Positions 26,439 through 39,360 of a stretch of DNA of 64,000 nt are shown piece after piece (within the stretch, counting starts at the first letter, position 1; each line of letters starts with the position of its first letter). The DNA is taken from positions 19,455,548-19,519,547 of the forward strand of contig NC_034016.1 in NCBI RefSeq assembly GCF_000346465.2, read 5' to 3'. Source of the stretch: Prunus persica. Its lineage: Eukaryota; Streptophyta; Magnoliopsida; Rosales; Rosaceae. The notes beneath the pieces were generated by a model that was given only the letters and a program-made list of their open reading frames with translations, was not told the origin of the DNA and ran no database searches. The translations under genes were made by a program, and so were the position numbers.

Positions 26439-26790
26439 TGTGAGAATGTGAATATAGGAAAATGTCCTATATTAGAAGTTAGAAAATTTTATACGGGCTT
26501 AAAAGTAGTTGGGTTACTTCACTCATTGCCAATTGATTTAGGGGTGGAACCTCAACTTCTTTTATGGTATTAGAGCGGAGGTTGTTCACGTGTGAAAGCC
26601 CAACGGCCACACATATTTCATGTCTCATAATATATTTTATCTTTGTACGGAGGCGTGTGAGAATGTAAAGGTGAAAATGTTCCATATTAAAAAGTTATAA
26701 AACCTTACAAGGAGTTTATGAAAAGTTGAGCTACTCTCTGTCAATTATTTTGGATGAAATTCTGACAATATTTCCTTTATATTATTTTTT
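26439..26790 (+). mobile_element. TRIM (terminal-repeat retrotransposon in miniature)
   Basis: Two diverged terminal repeats start TGTGAGAATGT (26439 and 26656) and share the order of motifs: a TCCTATATTA- or TCCATATTA-type block, GTTAGAAAA/GTTATAAAA, a GGGTTACTTC/GAGCTACTCTC block and CAATT(G/A)ATTT. The first repeat is followed at 26565 by TGGTATTAGAGC, a good match to the initiator-Met tRNA primer-binding site. A short purine-containing stretch (ACGGAGGCG) precedes the second repeat. The internal region is under 100 bp, with no coding capacity. The 3' limit is approximate. Confidence 0.8.
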
Positions 26791-28539
26791 GTTTTCAAAA
26801 TCCCACTTTTTTTTTGTCCTAATTATGTAAGGAAAAGATAGATTCTTAATAGTTGTTTTAAAATATTTATTTGTTGTCACATATGCATATAACTTAGAAG
26901 CGTGTGCATAAGCTTAGAGTGGTCAGTTAACTAAATCCGGCAAAAAATCTGGGAGGGGACGCAAATCTTTAGTCTTGTTGTCAATGGTGAAGCATATAGG
27001 GCGCACATGCATATGACAATGACCCCCTTTTTTGTTTCCATTGGTCAAGTCCCCCAATTAAGATTATGGCAGATTTAAAAGGTTAATTGATCCTTTTATC
27101 ATTACGAAAGTGAAGGATTAAACCAATTAGCCCATTTTGACTCTGAGGTAAAGTGTCACCTCCATAGAGCTCTTTCACATTTGTCACCATTCACTTTGCA
27201 ATTCACCTACAAATTTTATACAGAGGGGAAACTTTTGCATACAAACAATTTTTTCGTTGATCAGTCAAGAGATGTAATTCTAATTAGTCGAGAACCAGTT
27301 AGTTGAGTTCTTTCACCTCTATTCGTGTGTATGAAGGTTCGAAATCTCTAACCACTCAATGAATATTTATGTAAATTCTCATCTTTCAATTGCTTGTTAC
27401 AAATTTTTTTTTTAGTCCGTAATGAAGTTACTAATCATCACGGGAAGGTTGTACCACCAATCCTTCCAAGTGAATAACCAGTCATTCCAAGTGAATAATC
27501 CTTACTTTTTATTTTCAAGTACTAGAGAGGGTTGTTTCATACACAGCTAAAAACTCATGTGATGCGAAAGAATTTTCTTCGCAAGGATATGATGGTAAAA
27601 TCGTTAAAACGGACCCAACTAGATCTAGAAGAGGGAGGAGTGCGTGGCGAATTAGCAACTCCTCCGATGAAGAATGTGAACAAAATGAATGCGAGGGATA
27701 CGACTGATGACGTCAGCAGACAAAGTGGGGACAAATGACGTGGCGAAGTGGGACCACAGAGTTCATTCATGCTGATGAACCGGGTCTTTAAAAAATAAAT
27801 AAATATTGGTTAATCACAAAATAAATGAATTACAAGACCAAGATGAGGTTTCAATTTAAAGTATAAATCTGATAACATTTCATTTTCACTTGTTTCTCTT
27901 TCCCTCTCTCTCAAGTATGGTAATGACTTGCATAAATGGACTTAGAGCATCTTCAATCTAAGGGAAGAGGCAAAAGAGTGGGCAAATCTCATTTGTCTTG
28001 TCACATCAGCATTTTCATGCTAAGGAAGGAGGCAAATGGGTAGACAAATTGACTAGAGCGGATATATTCCCCCAACTCTGCACCCGAATTCGAATTCCCT
28101 TTTCTATAGTCATATTAAAGTAGAATATCACTTATAAAAAAAAAAGGGTATGATAATGACTTAAATTAGATGCTAAATTTAGGGACCTAATTAGGGGCCC
28201 TCCTCCAACAACGTCATTAATTAAACTTTTGTGATCGTTTATCATCTCTACCCAAGCAGGAAAGGTCATGAAAAAACACTTATACTCAATTTTCATTCAA
28301 GTACTTTGATTGAAATATTCAAATATATCATTGCAGCCAAATCTCATAATTGCATAATATCACATAAATTCCACTTTGACAATCTGGTGCATCAAAATTC
28401 AAACGCAAAAGGGCACGCAATACATAAATTCACTCTCATTTTGAACCTTTTTTTCCCCTTCCCTATATGAGTTTGTTAATGCAATCATGTTGGGATGAAA
28501 GTAGATTATATCAAATTTTAGTTACCATACGAATTTACT
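26791..28539. other. AT-rich spacer downstream of the unrecognised gene
   Basis: A GAGCATCTTCAATCT motif at about 27953 followed by GGCAAA-rich repeats resembles one end of a Harbinger-type MITE, but the other end was not found. GAAGGTTCGAAATCTC at about 27335 looks like a pol III B box without a convincing A box. Nothing else can be supported. Confidence 0.35.
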
Positions 28540-31367
28540 TCACTGTAAAAATATATCGACATCACTATCATCAAAATTTACTTCTCTTTCACTTCTATCC
28601 CAGCCTGAGTTATCAAGCAGCCAGGGCCATGCCTTCTCTGTGTCCAATGGTACCTGGGGACAAAAGGCTGAGCTCTCATGGATGCTAACATTATCTTCAA
28701 CGAAATGAGCAAGGCTTCTTGCCTGACTGGAGTCGTCTAGGATTCTTTCGTACTTATCGTTGTCGTAAGTAAGAAGGCGGGAAGATATGTCTTCCTGTTC
28801 TGGTAATTGTAGAGCATGAAAAGTTGATGAATAATACTCTCTCCAGGAACCACTGAATGGAAGGAGAGATTCTGTATTAGGAAGATAGTGCCCTTCATGG
28901 ATGATCTTGCTCCTAAACCACTGGTCATTTTGGACAGAAAATATGGTGCTGCCAACTTCACAGGCTGTGTCCTCAATGCAGTCTTCAGTCGGATTAATAA
29001 AGTTCGTTATACACGACAAGGTTAAGGGAATTTGGGGGAAACCTGATCGTGTATCGTCATTGCCTTGGAGACAATGTCTTAGAACTTCATGGTTTTGATA
29101 ACTGGCTAAGGATGCATATCTGTGTTCAGCTCCATATCTTGATAAGTCCGATGAGTTTCTATCTTCCTTCGTGCTGCCAAAATCCCAACCCAGCATAGGA
29201 ACGCTTAGCTCTCTTTTGATCAAATATTCATTTGGCTGACAGAATGCATCCATCTCTTTGACATGTCCAGATGTAACCAATCCATATTCTTTGAATGGAA
29301 GAACAGAATGTGAGTCACTCTCAGTGCATGAAATTGCATTTCCTCCTAGTAATTCAGACTCAGGTTCCCATACTCTGTACTGAAGATGATTCTTGTAAAC
29401 ATAACTAGTTGGAGAATCGGAACAGAAAATCCTCTCGCTTGATCTCTTGGACCAACAAGACGGCATCATATCATGCAAGCAAGGGCCACAATCAAGTTCC
29501 ATAAAGTTTCTAGTAGGTGTCCATGGAAGTTCCTTGAAGTCAATATCTGACTCATAAGATGGAAGTGACATAGCCTCGCTATTGGTTTCTGCTTGCATTA
29601 ACTTTGGATCCTTCAATTTCTGGAAGAGCAAGTACTTTTTCATAGTAATTGAAAACCACGAAAACGTGTAGAACCAATAATCCACATAAAAAAGGTAATA
29701 GAGGATACATTGTTCTCATTGCACTTGGGGACCAGCCGACTGAGGAGCACAGAAACAAAATCGTACCTGAGAAAATATGATTGAATTCTCAATAAGATAC
29801 ATAAAGAAAGCAAAAGAACTTATTGATCATCATATGTCTAACCCCTTTGAGCAGAGTTCATCAATTTCAGGAAAGGAAGTCTCTGCGACCCACTGACATA
29901 GCTTCTGTCTCTTCCTATAAAAAACGTCTGCATGCCTGTTTTCAGTTTCTGTCTCTTCAAAACGGGTAAATCTTTTTCCTGAATGATTCAAATTAACTTA
30001 ACAGTGTCAATCCAAGATGCTTAAACATTCTTGATGTTTACCTAATCAGAACTGCATAACTAGTGATACTCATGAAGCAGATGGAGCAGATAGAAAGAAA
30101 GCAACATTGGGTCATGAAGTAGATGGAAAGAAATAAATTTTGGAAGGTTAATGTAAAGATTTTTCCAATTTATAAGATTCATATTTCCCTTCCCTCCATC
30201 TCCTTGGCCACCAAATAAGTATAACAAAAAATGTAGAGGTTTCATATACAAATTTCCTTTACCTTTATTTCTCAAGGAATTTTCATATTCCTCCACCATA
30301 TCATTTTGTTTTCTGTGTACACCCTCCAAGGTTGCACAAGCTCTCTCCATATTTAGCTCTGCACAGAAGGAAGTTGCACTCGTAACTTCGATGTTAAAGT
30401 ATACAGTTTTTGGCTTAACTTCACAATATAAGCATGCCCGAAATTTTCCATTAAGGTTGAAAGCAATCCAAATAGGCATATAGGACAGATTCCTGTCAAA
30501 GTTATATTTAATAGAATGATTGCCACACCAGTTTCTGCAGTATGCTTAACTATGCCTCTTTACATTGAAAACCTCAGTTTTTGATGCACTGTCAAGTCCA
30601 GGTGGTAGGAGAATGAATGAGCCAAACTTACCCGGTGTAGCATTTTCGTTTAGAAATGAAGACCTCACGTCCACTCTCTTATTCTGGACCATGTTGACCC
30701 TCTCTGCACATCAGGCAATTCATCATAAACCAATTGAGCAAATGTAGATTGCTATAACACTATAATACACTATTTTCAGAGTTTAATAATTACCTGTGGA
30801 ACAGTCCCTTGACTTGGAATTGTTTGTTTGGTAGGCCTCTTTATGCAGAGAATAAGAATGAGCTTTGTGGCTTGCGCCTTCCTTCAATTTCTTAAAGAAG
30901 GCGTACTCGGAAGTCTTGGCATTATCAGCTGATTTGATACATTTTGCATCAGATTATTAACATTTCAAACAAATTTCAATCACCCAAAATAATATATGAC
31001 AAATTTGAGAACTTGAAAGGTGTAACATTTTGAAAAAAGTACCAAATTCACATATTGGGGGTCTCTGATCTTCATTGTCAAGATTTGTAAATTTGACTCT
31101 TTTCTTGCAGCTAATATCTACAAGGAGATGAAAAATTTAAACATGAGCATTCAAATTCAACTTCGACGCTCTAAGAATCAAAATTTCAACATATTCAAAG
31201 CTAATTAGGCGACTAGTGCTAGGGTTTTGGGATCGACCTGCCGTTCTCGGGGTCGTTGTGACGGGGAATCGGGAATCGGAGCTCCGAATACCATGAAACC
31301 CTCGATGTGATGGATTTCGGATCTGCAGTGGATCTTTGGGGTTAGGTTCGGAAGTCTTGCGCTTCAT
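28540..31367 (-). CDS. Unrecognised 593-residue protein, eight exons
   Basis: I do not recognise the family. Eight exons join in phase: 31367-31238, 31117-31043, 30928-30794, 30703-30632, 30358-30263, 29978-29843, 29766-29709, 29619-28540. Each has GT-AG borders, and the first five junctions all keep phase 1. The N-terminus is short and basic (MKRKTSEPNPKDP), a middle segment (ERACATLEGVHRKQNDMVEEY) is likely coiled coil, and a conserved-looking block rich in aromatic and cysteine residues follows (FYRKRQKLCQWVAETSFPEI). The last exon encodes 359 residues, acidic and Ser-rich, ending in WPWLLDNSGWDRSEREVNF and an acidic tail. No signal peptide, membrane helix or enzyme motif is visible. A nuclear or regulatory protein is a guess. 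The exon 6 donor (GG|GTTAGA) is the weakest junction. Confidence 0.7.
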
Positions 31368-32128
31368 TGTGCCCTAACGTTGATTGAGAGGTCCGTGATC
31401 AGCATCATCAGCTAAAACCCTAGCTTCGTTTTCGTGTTTTGAAGAATTGAAACGTTTCGTTAGGCAATGGCGGTTGAATATGGACAGAGGAGAGCTGGAA
31501 GAGGGGCATTAAGGCGCCAAAACGGCACGTGATACGGCCTTTTAAATAAGGAGACTTTGGAAAAGCCCAAAGGAGAGAGAAAAATTTTAAAAGAAGCCAA
31601 AATGGACAAAATTGCCCTTATTTATTTTTTGATTTCCTAAGGAATCCTTTACATTTGCATGTCTTTGGTTTGAAAGTTGAGAGGTTTTTCTGTCTTTTTT
31701 AAAAAAGCTTTAGCTTTTTTCAAAAGTGAAAGTTTTTTTATGGGTAAAACCTAAATTTACTTTTTATAAATATATGTATATTTTTGGCATTTCTTGACTA
31801 TTGATGATCTTTTCTTTTCTTTTCTTTTTTTCTTCAAAAATTAATAAAACATTACTTTTCTTTTTAGGAAAATAAAACATTTCTTAAGAAGACAAGAATA
31901 CATTTCTTCTTATGTCCCCTTTTCTTTCCAGTGTTTGTTTGAAATTTTTTTGAAAGTAGTAAAAGAAATACAAAATTAGTGACTATTCGGTGTAGTAATA
32001 CAAATTTGAGTTCAAATCTTATAAACGACACATCCTACTTAATCAGAACTATATTAGAAAACTTAAAATCTAATTTAAGAAATTGCATTCAAGTTTAAGA
32101 ATCATATTTAGTTTATTTTTATTTTTAT

Positions 32129-32215
32129 AAAGTTTAGAATTGTATTTAATTTTTTTGACAAAGTTTAGAATCGTATTTAGTTTTTTGACGAAGTTTAGAA
32201 TCGTATTTAATTATA
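32129..32215. repeat. Minisatellite, about 30-bp unit, 2.7 copies
   Basis: Units start at 32129, 32160 and 32190 with the shared core AAGTTTAGAATCGTATTTA and a T-run plus GAC spacer. Few differences separate the units. Confidence 0.8.
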
Positions 32216-32386
32216 AGGAAATATGAATAAATTTAATTTTTTATACAAACAATATATTTTAAATAAAAATGTTAATTTGTACAACTATTTCCAATAATTA
32301 AGCAATTATGAAGTGGAATGCAATAATAAATTCTTTACTTTTCTTAGAAAAGTTCAATTTCATTATTTAAAAGAATTTTCAAGAGA

Positions 32387-32444
32387 AGAAAAGGGCAAAA
32401 ATGAAAAGAACAGAAAAGGGCAAAAATGAAAAGAAGAGAAAAGG
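32387..32444. repeat. Tandem repeat, 25-bp unit, 2.3 copies
   Basis: AGAAAAGGGCAAAAATGAAA and five more bases recur at 32387 and 32412, with a partial third copy at 32437. The repeat lies about 300 bp upstream of the PsaE start codon. Confidence 0.85.
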
Positions 32445-32737
32445 TTGGTTTGGCCCACTCAGCAAGTACGCAGGCAAGGATGACATGTAATCACATATTA
32501 TCCAAACAAAAAGGATATGGTGCATAGGTGTCAGCACCCTAGTGGAGGCAACGATTTATCTCACGTTTGCAGGATCAGATAATTGTTTTCCAACAGAGAG
32601 CGTAGAAATTCAGCACTCACTCATTCAAAGCCTCTCAATGTTTTGGTGGTCTTAATTATAGCCATTAACTTTTTAGTCTTTCACAGCCAGCAAGAGAGAA
32701 GACATAGCAGCAGCAAGCAGCACATAACTTAACACAT

Positions 32738-33758
32738 ATGGCTATGGCTAGCTGTGGCATGGCATCAGCTGCCTCAGGCTTTGTTGTGGCACCAAATGTT
32801 GCAGCAGCCAACAACACAGGCTCTGCTTCCAGCAGAAGTAGCATGTTGTTTTTCTCTTCAAAGCCCAACACCAACACCAGAAACAATGCCAGGTTTGTGA
32901 TCAGGGCAGCTGATGAAGCAGCTGCTGCCCCACCAGCAGCCACCAAGGAAGCACCAGAAGGGGCAGCTGCTCCTAAACCTAAGCCACCTCCAATTGGACC
33001 CAAGAGAGGCACCAAGGTTAGTTCATGTTAAAAAATAGAATTCTTTTTCGAAGTATTATTTGAGTGAATTGTCAATAGTTTTGTAGTTGGAATTGCTGAA
33101 TTGAGAAACCAAATTAAACTCAGAAAAAAGAGAGAATGAGAATCACTAGAAACCAGGACAAGCATCAGTTAATTTGTGTGTCCACTGAGATATGATAATA
33201 TGTTATGGTGGCCAGAAATACATGTTCTTTTGTACAATGAAATGGTCTTGTTTAGTTTTAGTTGCATAAACAGAAAATTCAGAGGACCCCAAATGAAAAT
33301 ATAAAGTTTCTAAATGGTTTGGTTTGTTTGGGAATTGCCGAATTGGCAAACCAAATTAAACCCAGAAGAAAAACTAGCAGAAGGATCAGTTGATATGTTC
33401 TAGTGGCCAGAAATATATATGTTCTTTAGTGCAATAGACTATGGAGATATTGAGTCACTGACTAGTTTGAATCTTTCGCTGACTTTGCAGGTGAAGATTC
33501 TTAGGAGGGAGTCCTACTGGTTCAAAGGCATTGGATCTGTTGTAGCTGTGGATCAGGTCTGACTTCTCATTTCTCTCTCAATTAAGACTAACATGAAATG
33601 AGAAAAGGGTCTGCTTAAGTTGTTAATTTGCTCTGTTGATCTTCATTTTACAGGACCCCAACACCCGTTACCCAGTCGTCGTTCGATTCAACAAAGTTAA
33701 CTATGCCAATGTGTCCACAAATAACTATGCTTTGGACGAGATTGAAGAAGTTAAATGA
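32738..33758 (+). CDS. PSAE: Photosystem I reaction centre subunit IV (PsaE), chloroplast precursor
   Basis: Three exons (32738-33016, 33491-33556, 33654-33758) give 149 residues, a normal precursor length. The first 50 or so residues form a Ser/Ala-rich transit peptide, and an Ala/Pro-rich linker follows ([14 protein letters not shown]). The conserved SH3-like core is spread over all three exons: [33 protein letters not shown], and [20 protein letters not shown] with ALDEIEEVK at the end. PsaE sits on the stromal side of photosystem I, where it helps dock ferredoxin and ferredoxin-NADP reductase. It is nuclear-encoded in plants and light-regulated. It stands tail-to-tail with the LPA1-like gene, the same pairing as At4g28750/At4g28740. 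Confidence 0.97.
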
Positions 33759-34651
33759 GTTTTTAGTAGCTTTGTAAATTGTAATCTTAATTCTCCTTCT
33801 ATCAGTTTCTTCCTTGTTTGTGCCTTTATTGTGTATCCATACTCTGTGATTTCTTCCACCTTTTCTTACTTAAGTTTCAAATTTCAGTCACTGTTTGCCA
33901 AAAGTCCAAATTGATATTATTCATAGAGTATATAACATATATATTGTTCTTTCTAGCTTCTTCTTCAAAACAAGCAGGTGGAAAGTAGCTCAAACCAACT
34001 CATTCAAATCAAGGTGACTGTTAACTCCAAAAGAAAAAGAAAAAAAAAGAAAGCCGACTCAGAAAATGGCAATTCAACATTCACAAGGTTTGATGTATAG
34101 ATTAGTTTAAGTTGTTTTTGGACAAAACAAATCTTTTCTCTGTCGACTGTCCTCAAATCCCCCATTTTGGTTGCTTCCTTAACATTGCATGCATATTAGC
34201 CACATAGAAGCCGAAAACAATTCCAAACAGGATTTTCCAGTTCCCCATAGACAACTCTGGCATTAGGAAGTTTTATCAGAACATATATGTGCATTCCCAA
34301 ACCCAACTCTGACATTTCAAGTTATCAAAAAATTTTGTTTCAGAATCTCTAAACCCTTGTTGGCACCAGAAAGTATGTTTAATGTGTTTGGTCGAAACGA
34401 AAAACCATGCAAGAGAGTTGGCTGAGAAGCCAAAAGATAAATATGCTTTCTGAAATAGCTGCACATTCCATATCATGCCTTTGATCCTACTGCAATATTC
34501 AAAGGGCTAAAGAAAACAGAATTTTATTTCTAAGGAAAGCCTGACCGCATAACAAAGAAAATGGAAGTATATATATTAGATACAACCTATCACATTACAA
34601 GATTTCAGGTAATCCAGAACTAGAAACTAACCTATAACACAAAATATTTTC
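33759..34651. other. Tail-to-tail spacer, PsaE and LPA1-like
   Basis: Contains the two 3' untranslated regions. The minus-strand open frame at 34276-34476 has no recognisable product. No repeat or RNA gene was found. Confidence 0.4.
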
Positions 34652-36447
34652 TTAAACTCTTCCATCAAACCCATCAAGAAGACCAGACCACATTCCCTTT
34701 ACAGGTGGTAGCTGTGCAACAAAAGCATTCCAAGGCGGGTAACCAATGCCACTGCCACGAACACGACCATCCAGGCGAAGAGATATATACCTGCAGACAA
34801 ACAAAAAGATGCACAATTTCTCAAGAAGCGATCTTATGCTAATATTCCCAAGAACATAGACTGATTGTTGAGTAAAGGAGTTCACGAATTCAAGCCCAAA
34901 TCACCAAATAAACTATATGCTTCAAACTCAAAAAGGAAAAAAGGGAAAGTCTTGTCAATGGCAAGAGCGAGCATAAGGCACTTGTAGACTCAAAATCCAA
35001 TGATCTTTGAACTTTGATTGGTGGAATTAAAGACAGAAGTAAGCCTGGAGAAAACACTTACACAGGAGAGTCAGAGGAGACGCCTGCCAGCTTCTTTTGC
35101 TCATCTAACCACCTACCATTTACAAGGAAAAATAAAAGTGCGTGAAGAAAGAGTGAGAACAACTTAAAGTTGAACAAGTTTATATTGTTTTGAACATGGT
35201 TTACTTACTTGGTCCATTCAGGAACATAAATTGGTGTCAGCTGCCATAGTCTTTTCCTCTTTGCAGTAATCTCCTTAGTCTCTTCACTTTCTTCAAACTC
35301 AAAACTAGGTAAGTTTCCATCTGTAGGAAAGGGCACCGCGAGCACCCCTCGTTCCACAAGCCTTTCAGTGTAGGGTTCACTTTGATTAAAAGCTTCTGTG
35401 ATGACTGATGCAGGGCCTGCACATATTACAAGCCGAGCAATCCCTCTCAAAGAGCTAAGAGGAATGACCTTCTTTTCATCAACCCGGAGCTTAAGATTCG
35501 AAAGGTTTTCCTCTCTTGAGAGCCTAGCAATCTGTGCATTCTTGGCCTTGTTCTCTCTCAAATACAAGAATGCAAAGAGAGACACTGCTCCAAGGTCTAT
35601 CCCAAGACCCTTCGCAATTTCAGGGGCGTCAAGTGCTCTTGATGGGTTTGTTAGTGCTGCAATTAACTGTGTGGTTGCTATGAGTCCTCCTAAACCACCA
35701 CTTGCAATGAAAGCAAGATAGAAAAACATCCGAACGGAGCGAAAGGGAGTGAGAACTTCACTCCTAATCCTGGCTGTGGAACTGTGAAGCAAACAAAACT
35801 ATGATTACAAGGAAGCCTGATGTGTAAAACATAAGCTCATACAGCATAACGCATTGGAAGGCAAAAAACCCAAGTCAGCAAAGATGCTGAAAATTCGAAA
35901 CAACCCCATTCCCTAGTCTATCTACTTCATTTTAGAACCAGTTCCATGAATGACAGAAATAGGTAGAATTAGCCCAGAAATGAGAAGTAAAAATTGATAC
36001 CAATAATCACTAGAGAAAAAAGTTGTTACATTTAAATTGCAATACTATGGCACAATCACCAATCAAAGCCTTTTTTTGTGGTCATTTTGCCATATCCAAA
36101 TCCAATTATCCAAGAAAATATTAAGATATGGTGGAGCTCAATTCTATCATATGGAACAATTAATCATTCTCAAAATACTGGAAAAGAGATAAACTGAATG
36201 TTGAAATACATGGAAGCGAAAACGACAAAGGTGAAGACCTGATTTCAGTAGAAGAAGTTTGCTTATCAGTTGCAAAGCAAATGATGGTTGAAGACTTGTG
36301 CTTTGAGGTCTGCAGAGTGAGAAATGGTGCATTGGTACATGAGAATGACCAGAGGGTCGTTCTGATACCACTACTGAGTTTGTAACCAGGATGGTTTGGA
36401 GGTTTGAGAATGTGGAAGGGACCGTTTGCCACAGAAGCCATGGCCAC
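34652..36447 (-). CDS. LOW PSII ACCUMULATION 1-like chloroplast membrane protein (At4g28740-like)
   Basis: Four exons (36447-36239, 35781-35209, 35112-35062, 34790-34652) give 323 residues. The N-terminal 65 or so residues are Ser/Thr-rich with few acids, as expected for a transit peptide. The body begins RIRSEVLTPFRSVRMFFYLA, followed by two hydrophobic stretches (FIASGGLGGLIATTQLIAAL and LGAVSLFAFLYL) that should span the thylakoid or envelope. A soluble region with LSSLRGIARLVICAGPA and a conserved C-terminus (YPPWNAFVAQLPPVKGMW) follow. The family (DUF3493) is related to LPA1, a photosystem II assembly factor; a role in photosystem biogenesis is inferred by family. Adjacent to PsaE as in Arabidopsis. 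Confidence 0.88.
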
Positions 36448-36823
36448 TGCTTGAACTCAGCCTTTTTTCGCTACTTGTGACAGTTTTCTACTGTTTTCTT
36501 GGGAGGCCATATTTGGATGATCACAATACTGCCACCTCCTCCCAATACCAGCCCTTCTTATTTCTTTCCCTTTTGTTTGTTTGTTGAGAAAAAAAAAAAA
36601 GCACTTCTCTATTGGCTGTAAACGTCACCGTTTTCCAGCATGAGCTTATCACCGCATGTTTCTAGCTAGAATTAAAGAGCTTCTCCATAGCTAGAACATG
36701 GAGTATTTTATAAATCCATAACTCAATCAGACCATAAAAAACTGAGGAAAACATGAGCACTCCATTAGGAATTATATAGTGCAAGAACAATTACTGTAAC
36801 AAGAAATCTACTAATAAGCAATT

Positions 36824-37639
<816 letters not shown>

Positions 37640-37750
37640 TCAAGCCCTAGCCCCCATATATATTATGATTCTGGGAAGAAAGAAAAAAAAGCCTTGAAAT
37701 TTCCTTTTGAATATTAAACGGGATGTCGCATTTTTCTTCTTGGCTACCTT

Positions 37751-37763
37751 TTGACCAATTGAC
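37751..37763. promoter_or_regulatory. Paired W-boxes in the type-a GST promoter
   Basis: TTGACC and TTGACA lie 8 bp apart in TTTTGACCAATTGACATGAC, about 140 bp upstream of the type-a start codon. The same pair recurs at 40350-40363 (c1 promoter) and about 43931-43944 (c2 promoter), where surrounding sequence has drifted. WRKY control is inferred from the motif. Confidence 0.5.
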
Positions 37764-38228
37764 ATGACTTTTCAAGTAGTTTTGAGTGTGGCCCAAGAAC
37801 ATCAATGGTGCTCTGCCTAGTGTAACTCCAATTTCGTGGCAAACAAACAGAAAAGTATACCAAATGTCATTAATGCATCAGAACCAATTACCCTTATCCA
37901 AAATTTTTTATTATTTTATTTTTATTTTTATTTTTACAACTTTGTTATCACTTTGTTAAACATTAAATAAGAAAAGAACATAAAAATAAAACTTATAATC
38001 AATCCAATTGCCGTAGATTAGTCTTTTAACAGAATTTTTTTTATATAAAATAAAAAGTCAGCAGGAAACAACCTATAAATTAGTTTCAAGTGGCAGAAAT
38101 GAATGAGATGATAAAAACAATTATTGGAACACCTACATAATTCGAGCCAATTCAACATCAACATACATCCAAATTACAGGGTTTGAAAACTAATTAGTAA
38201 ATTTATATGAGTTCTCTTATTATTACTT

Positions 38229-38345
38229 GGTCAAACAAGACGGCAAATTATCATTAGTAATCTCCACCTAACCTCTACTGAGAGCCCAAGCAGGTTTGGA
38301 ACTTTGAACTGCACTCAATCAGGTATATACCTATATATATACCCA
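38229..38345 (+). promoter_or_regulatory. b-type GST promoter: W-box and TATA box
   Basis: GGTCAA (W-box core on the minus strand) in ACTTGGTCAAACAA, and a TATATATA run just upstream of ACCCACCAGAGTAAGAAG, lie about 150 and 45 bp before the b1 start codon. The whole arrangement recurs at the other three b genes (W-boxes at 42523, 49316 and 53267; TATA runs near 42624, 49410 and 53352), so all four keep a full-looking promoter. Confidence 0.55.
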
Positions 38346-38379
38346 CCAGAGTAAGAAGATGAACACAAACTAGACGAAT

Positions 38380-39138
38380 ATGGAAGAAGTAAAGGTACTA
38401 GGGTACTGGTCAAGTCCATATCCTTACAGGGTTCTATGGGCTCTGAAACTCAAGGGTGTCAAATATGAATATGTAGAAGACGACATATACAATAAGAGTG
38501 ATTTGCTTCTTCAGAGTAACCCAGTGCATAAGATGGTTCCAGTGTTTTTTCATGGTGGAAAAATAATTGCAGAGTCCACTGTTATTCTTGAGTACATTGA
38601 AGAGACGTGGCCTCAGAACCCTCTGCTACCAAATGACCCTTATGCAAGGGCCATGGCTCGGTTTTGGACCAAGTTCGGAGATGACAAGGTAATCAAATTT
38701 CCCTAATCTTTTGGCTTGTTCTCCTAGATTCATATGAAATGTTACCTTTTCACTGACTGGTTCTTTTGTGTAAGTTAGAGGCCAAACTTTTTTGAGTTCT
38801 TTTGGAAAACTGGAGATGAGCAAGCAAAAGCAGTAAAAGACGCCCAAGAACTTGTGACAATCTTGGAACAGCATGGCCTTGGGGAGAAAAAGTTTTTCAA
38901 CGGTGACGAGATTGGAATGACAGACTTAGCCTTCGGATGGATAGCATTCTGGCTTGAGGTCATGGCAGAAGCAGCTGGTGTACAAGTGCTGGAAGTCAAT
39001 AGCTTCCCTCGCTTGCAGGCATGGATTAAAAATTTCAAGGAAGTTCATGTGATTAAAGAAAATCATCCCGATAAGAGCCGCCTGTTAGCCTATATGAAAG
39101 AACGAAGGGAGGTGCATGTCAAGCCAGCAACTTCTTGA
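38380..39138 (+). CDS. GSTU: Tau-class glutathione S-transferase, type b copy 1
   Basis: Two exons (38380-38688, 38779-39138) and a 90-bp intron give 222 residues. The N-terminal domain runs [20 protein letters not shown], with the catalytic serine in SSPY at about residue 12. [20 protein letters not shown] supplies the glutathione site. The C-terminal domain carries [14 protein letters not shown] and [14 protein letters not shown]. The b-type has FFHGGKI where a, c and d have LVHGGKP or similar, so the substrate pocket may differ. Intact splice sites, start and stop. Exon 2 is closest to that of b4, and the upstream region is closest to that of b2. Confidence 0.94.
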
Positions 39139-39360
39139 TATCCACATGAACCCAATAAGAATAAAAGTTCAAAGATAAATAAATGTAATAGCTTCTACAT
39201 TCCAATAAGCGAATAGTTCCAACAACATCTAGAGTACCTTTGAAACTCTGCATGAATTAGCCTTCACAATATTTTTTCTCTAATCAGTGAAATTTGTAGA
39301 GGTAGAAATGGAGCGTCCTTTCTTTCAAATCGTAGACCGGAAGGAGATCACGTTCTGTAA

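Larger units (their letters stand above)
31368..32737. promoter_or_regulatory. Head-to-head spacer: promoters of the unrecognised gene and PsaE
   Basis: The two genes diverge from this 1.37 kb spacer. It is AT-rich and holds two short minisatellites (annotated separately) on the PsaE side. Words resembling light-response I/GATA boxes (TTATCTCACG near 32556, CAGATAATTG near 32576) lie 160-185 bp upstream of the PsaE ATG. Their function is inferred from the known light control of PsaE genes. Confidence 0.4.

Noticed and set aside
27243..27390. Candidate SINE around GAAGGTTCGAAATCTC
   Set aside because: The B-box-like word stands without a convincing A box, tail or target duplication.
27953..28060. 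Candidate Harbinger-type MITE starting GAGCATCTTCAATC
   Set aside because: Only one end is visible and no matching terminus or target duplication was found.
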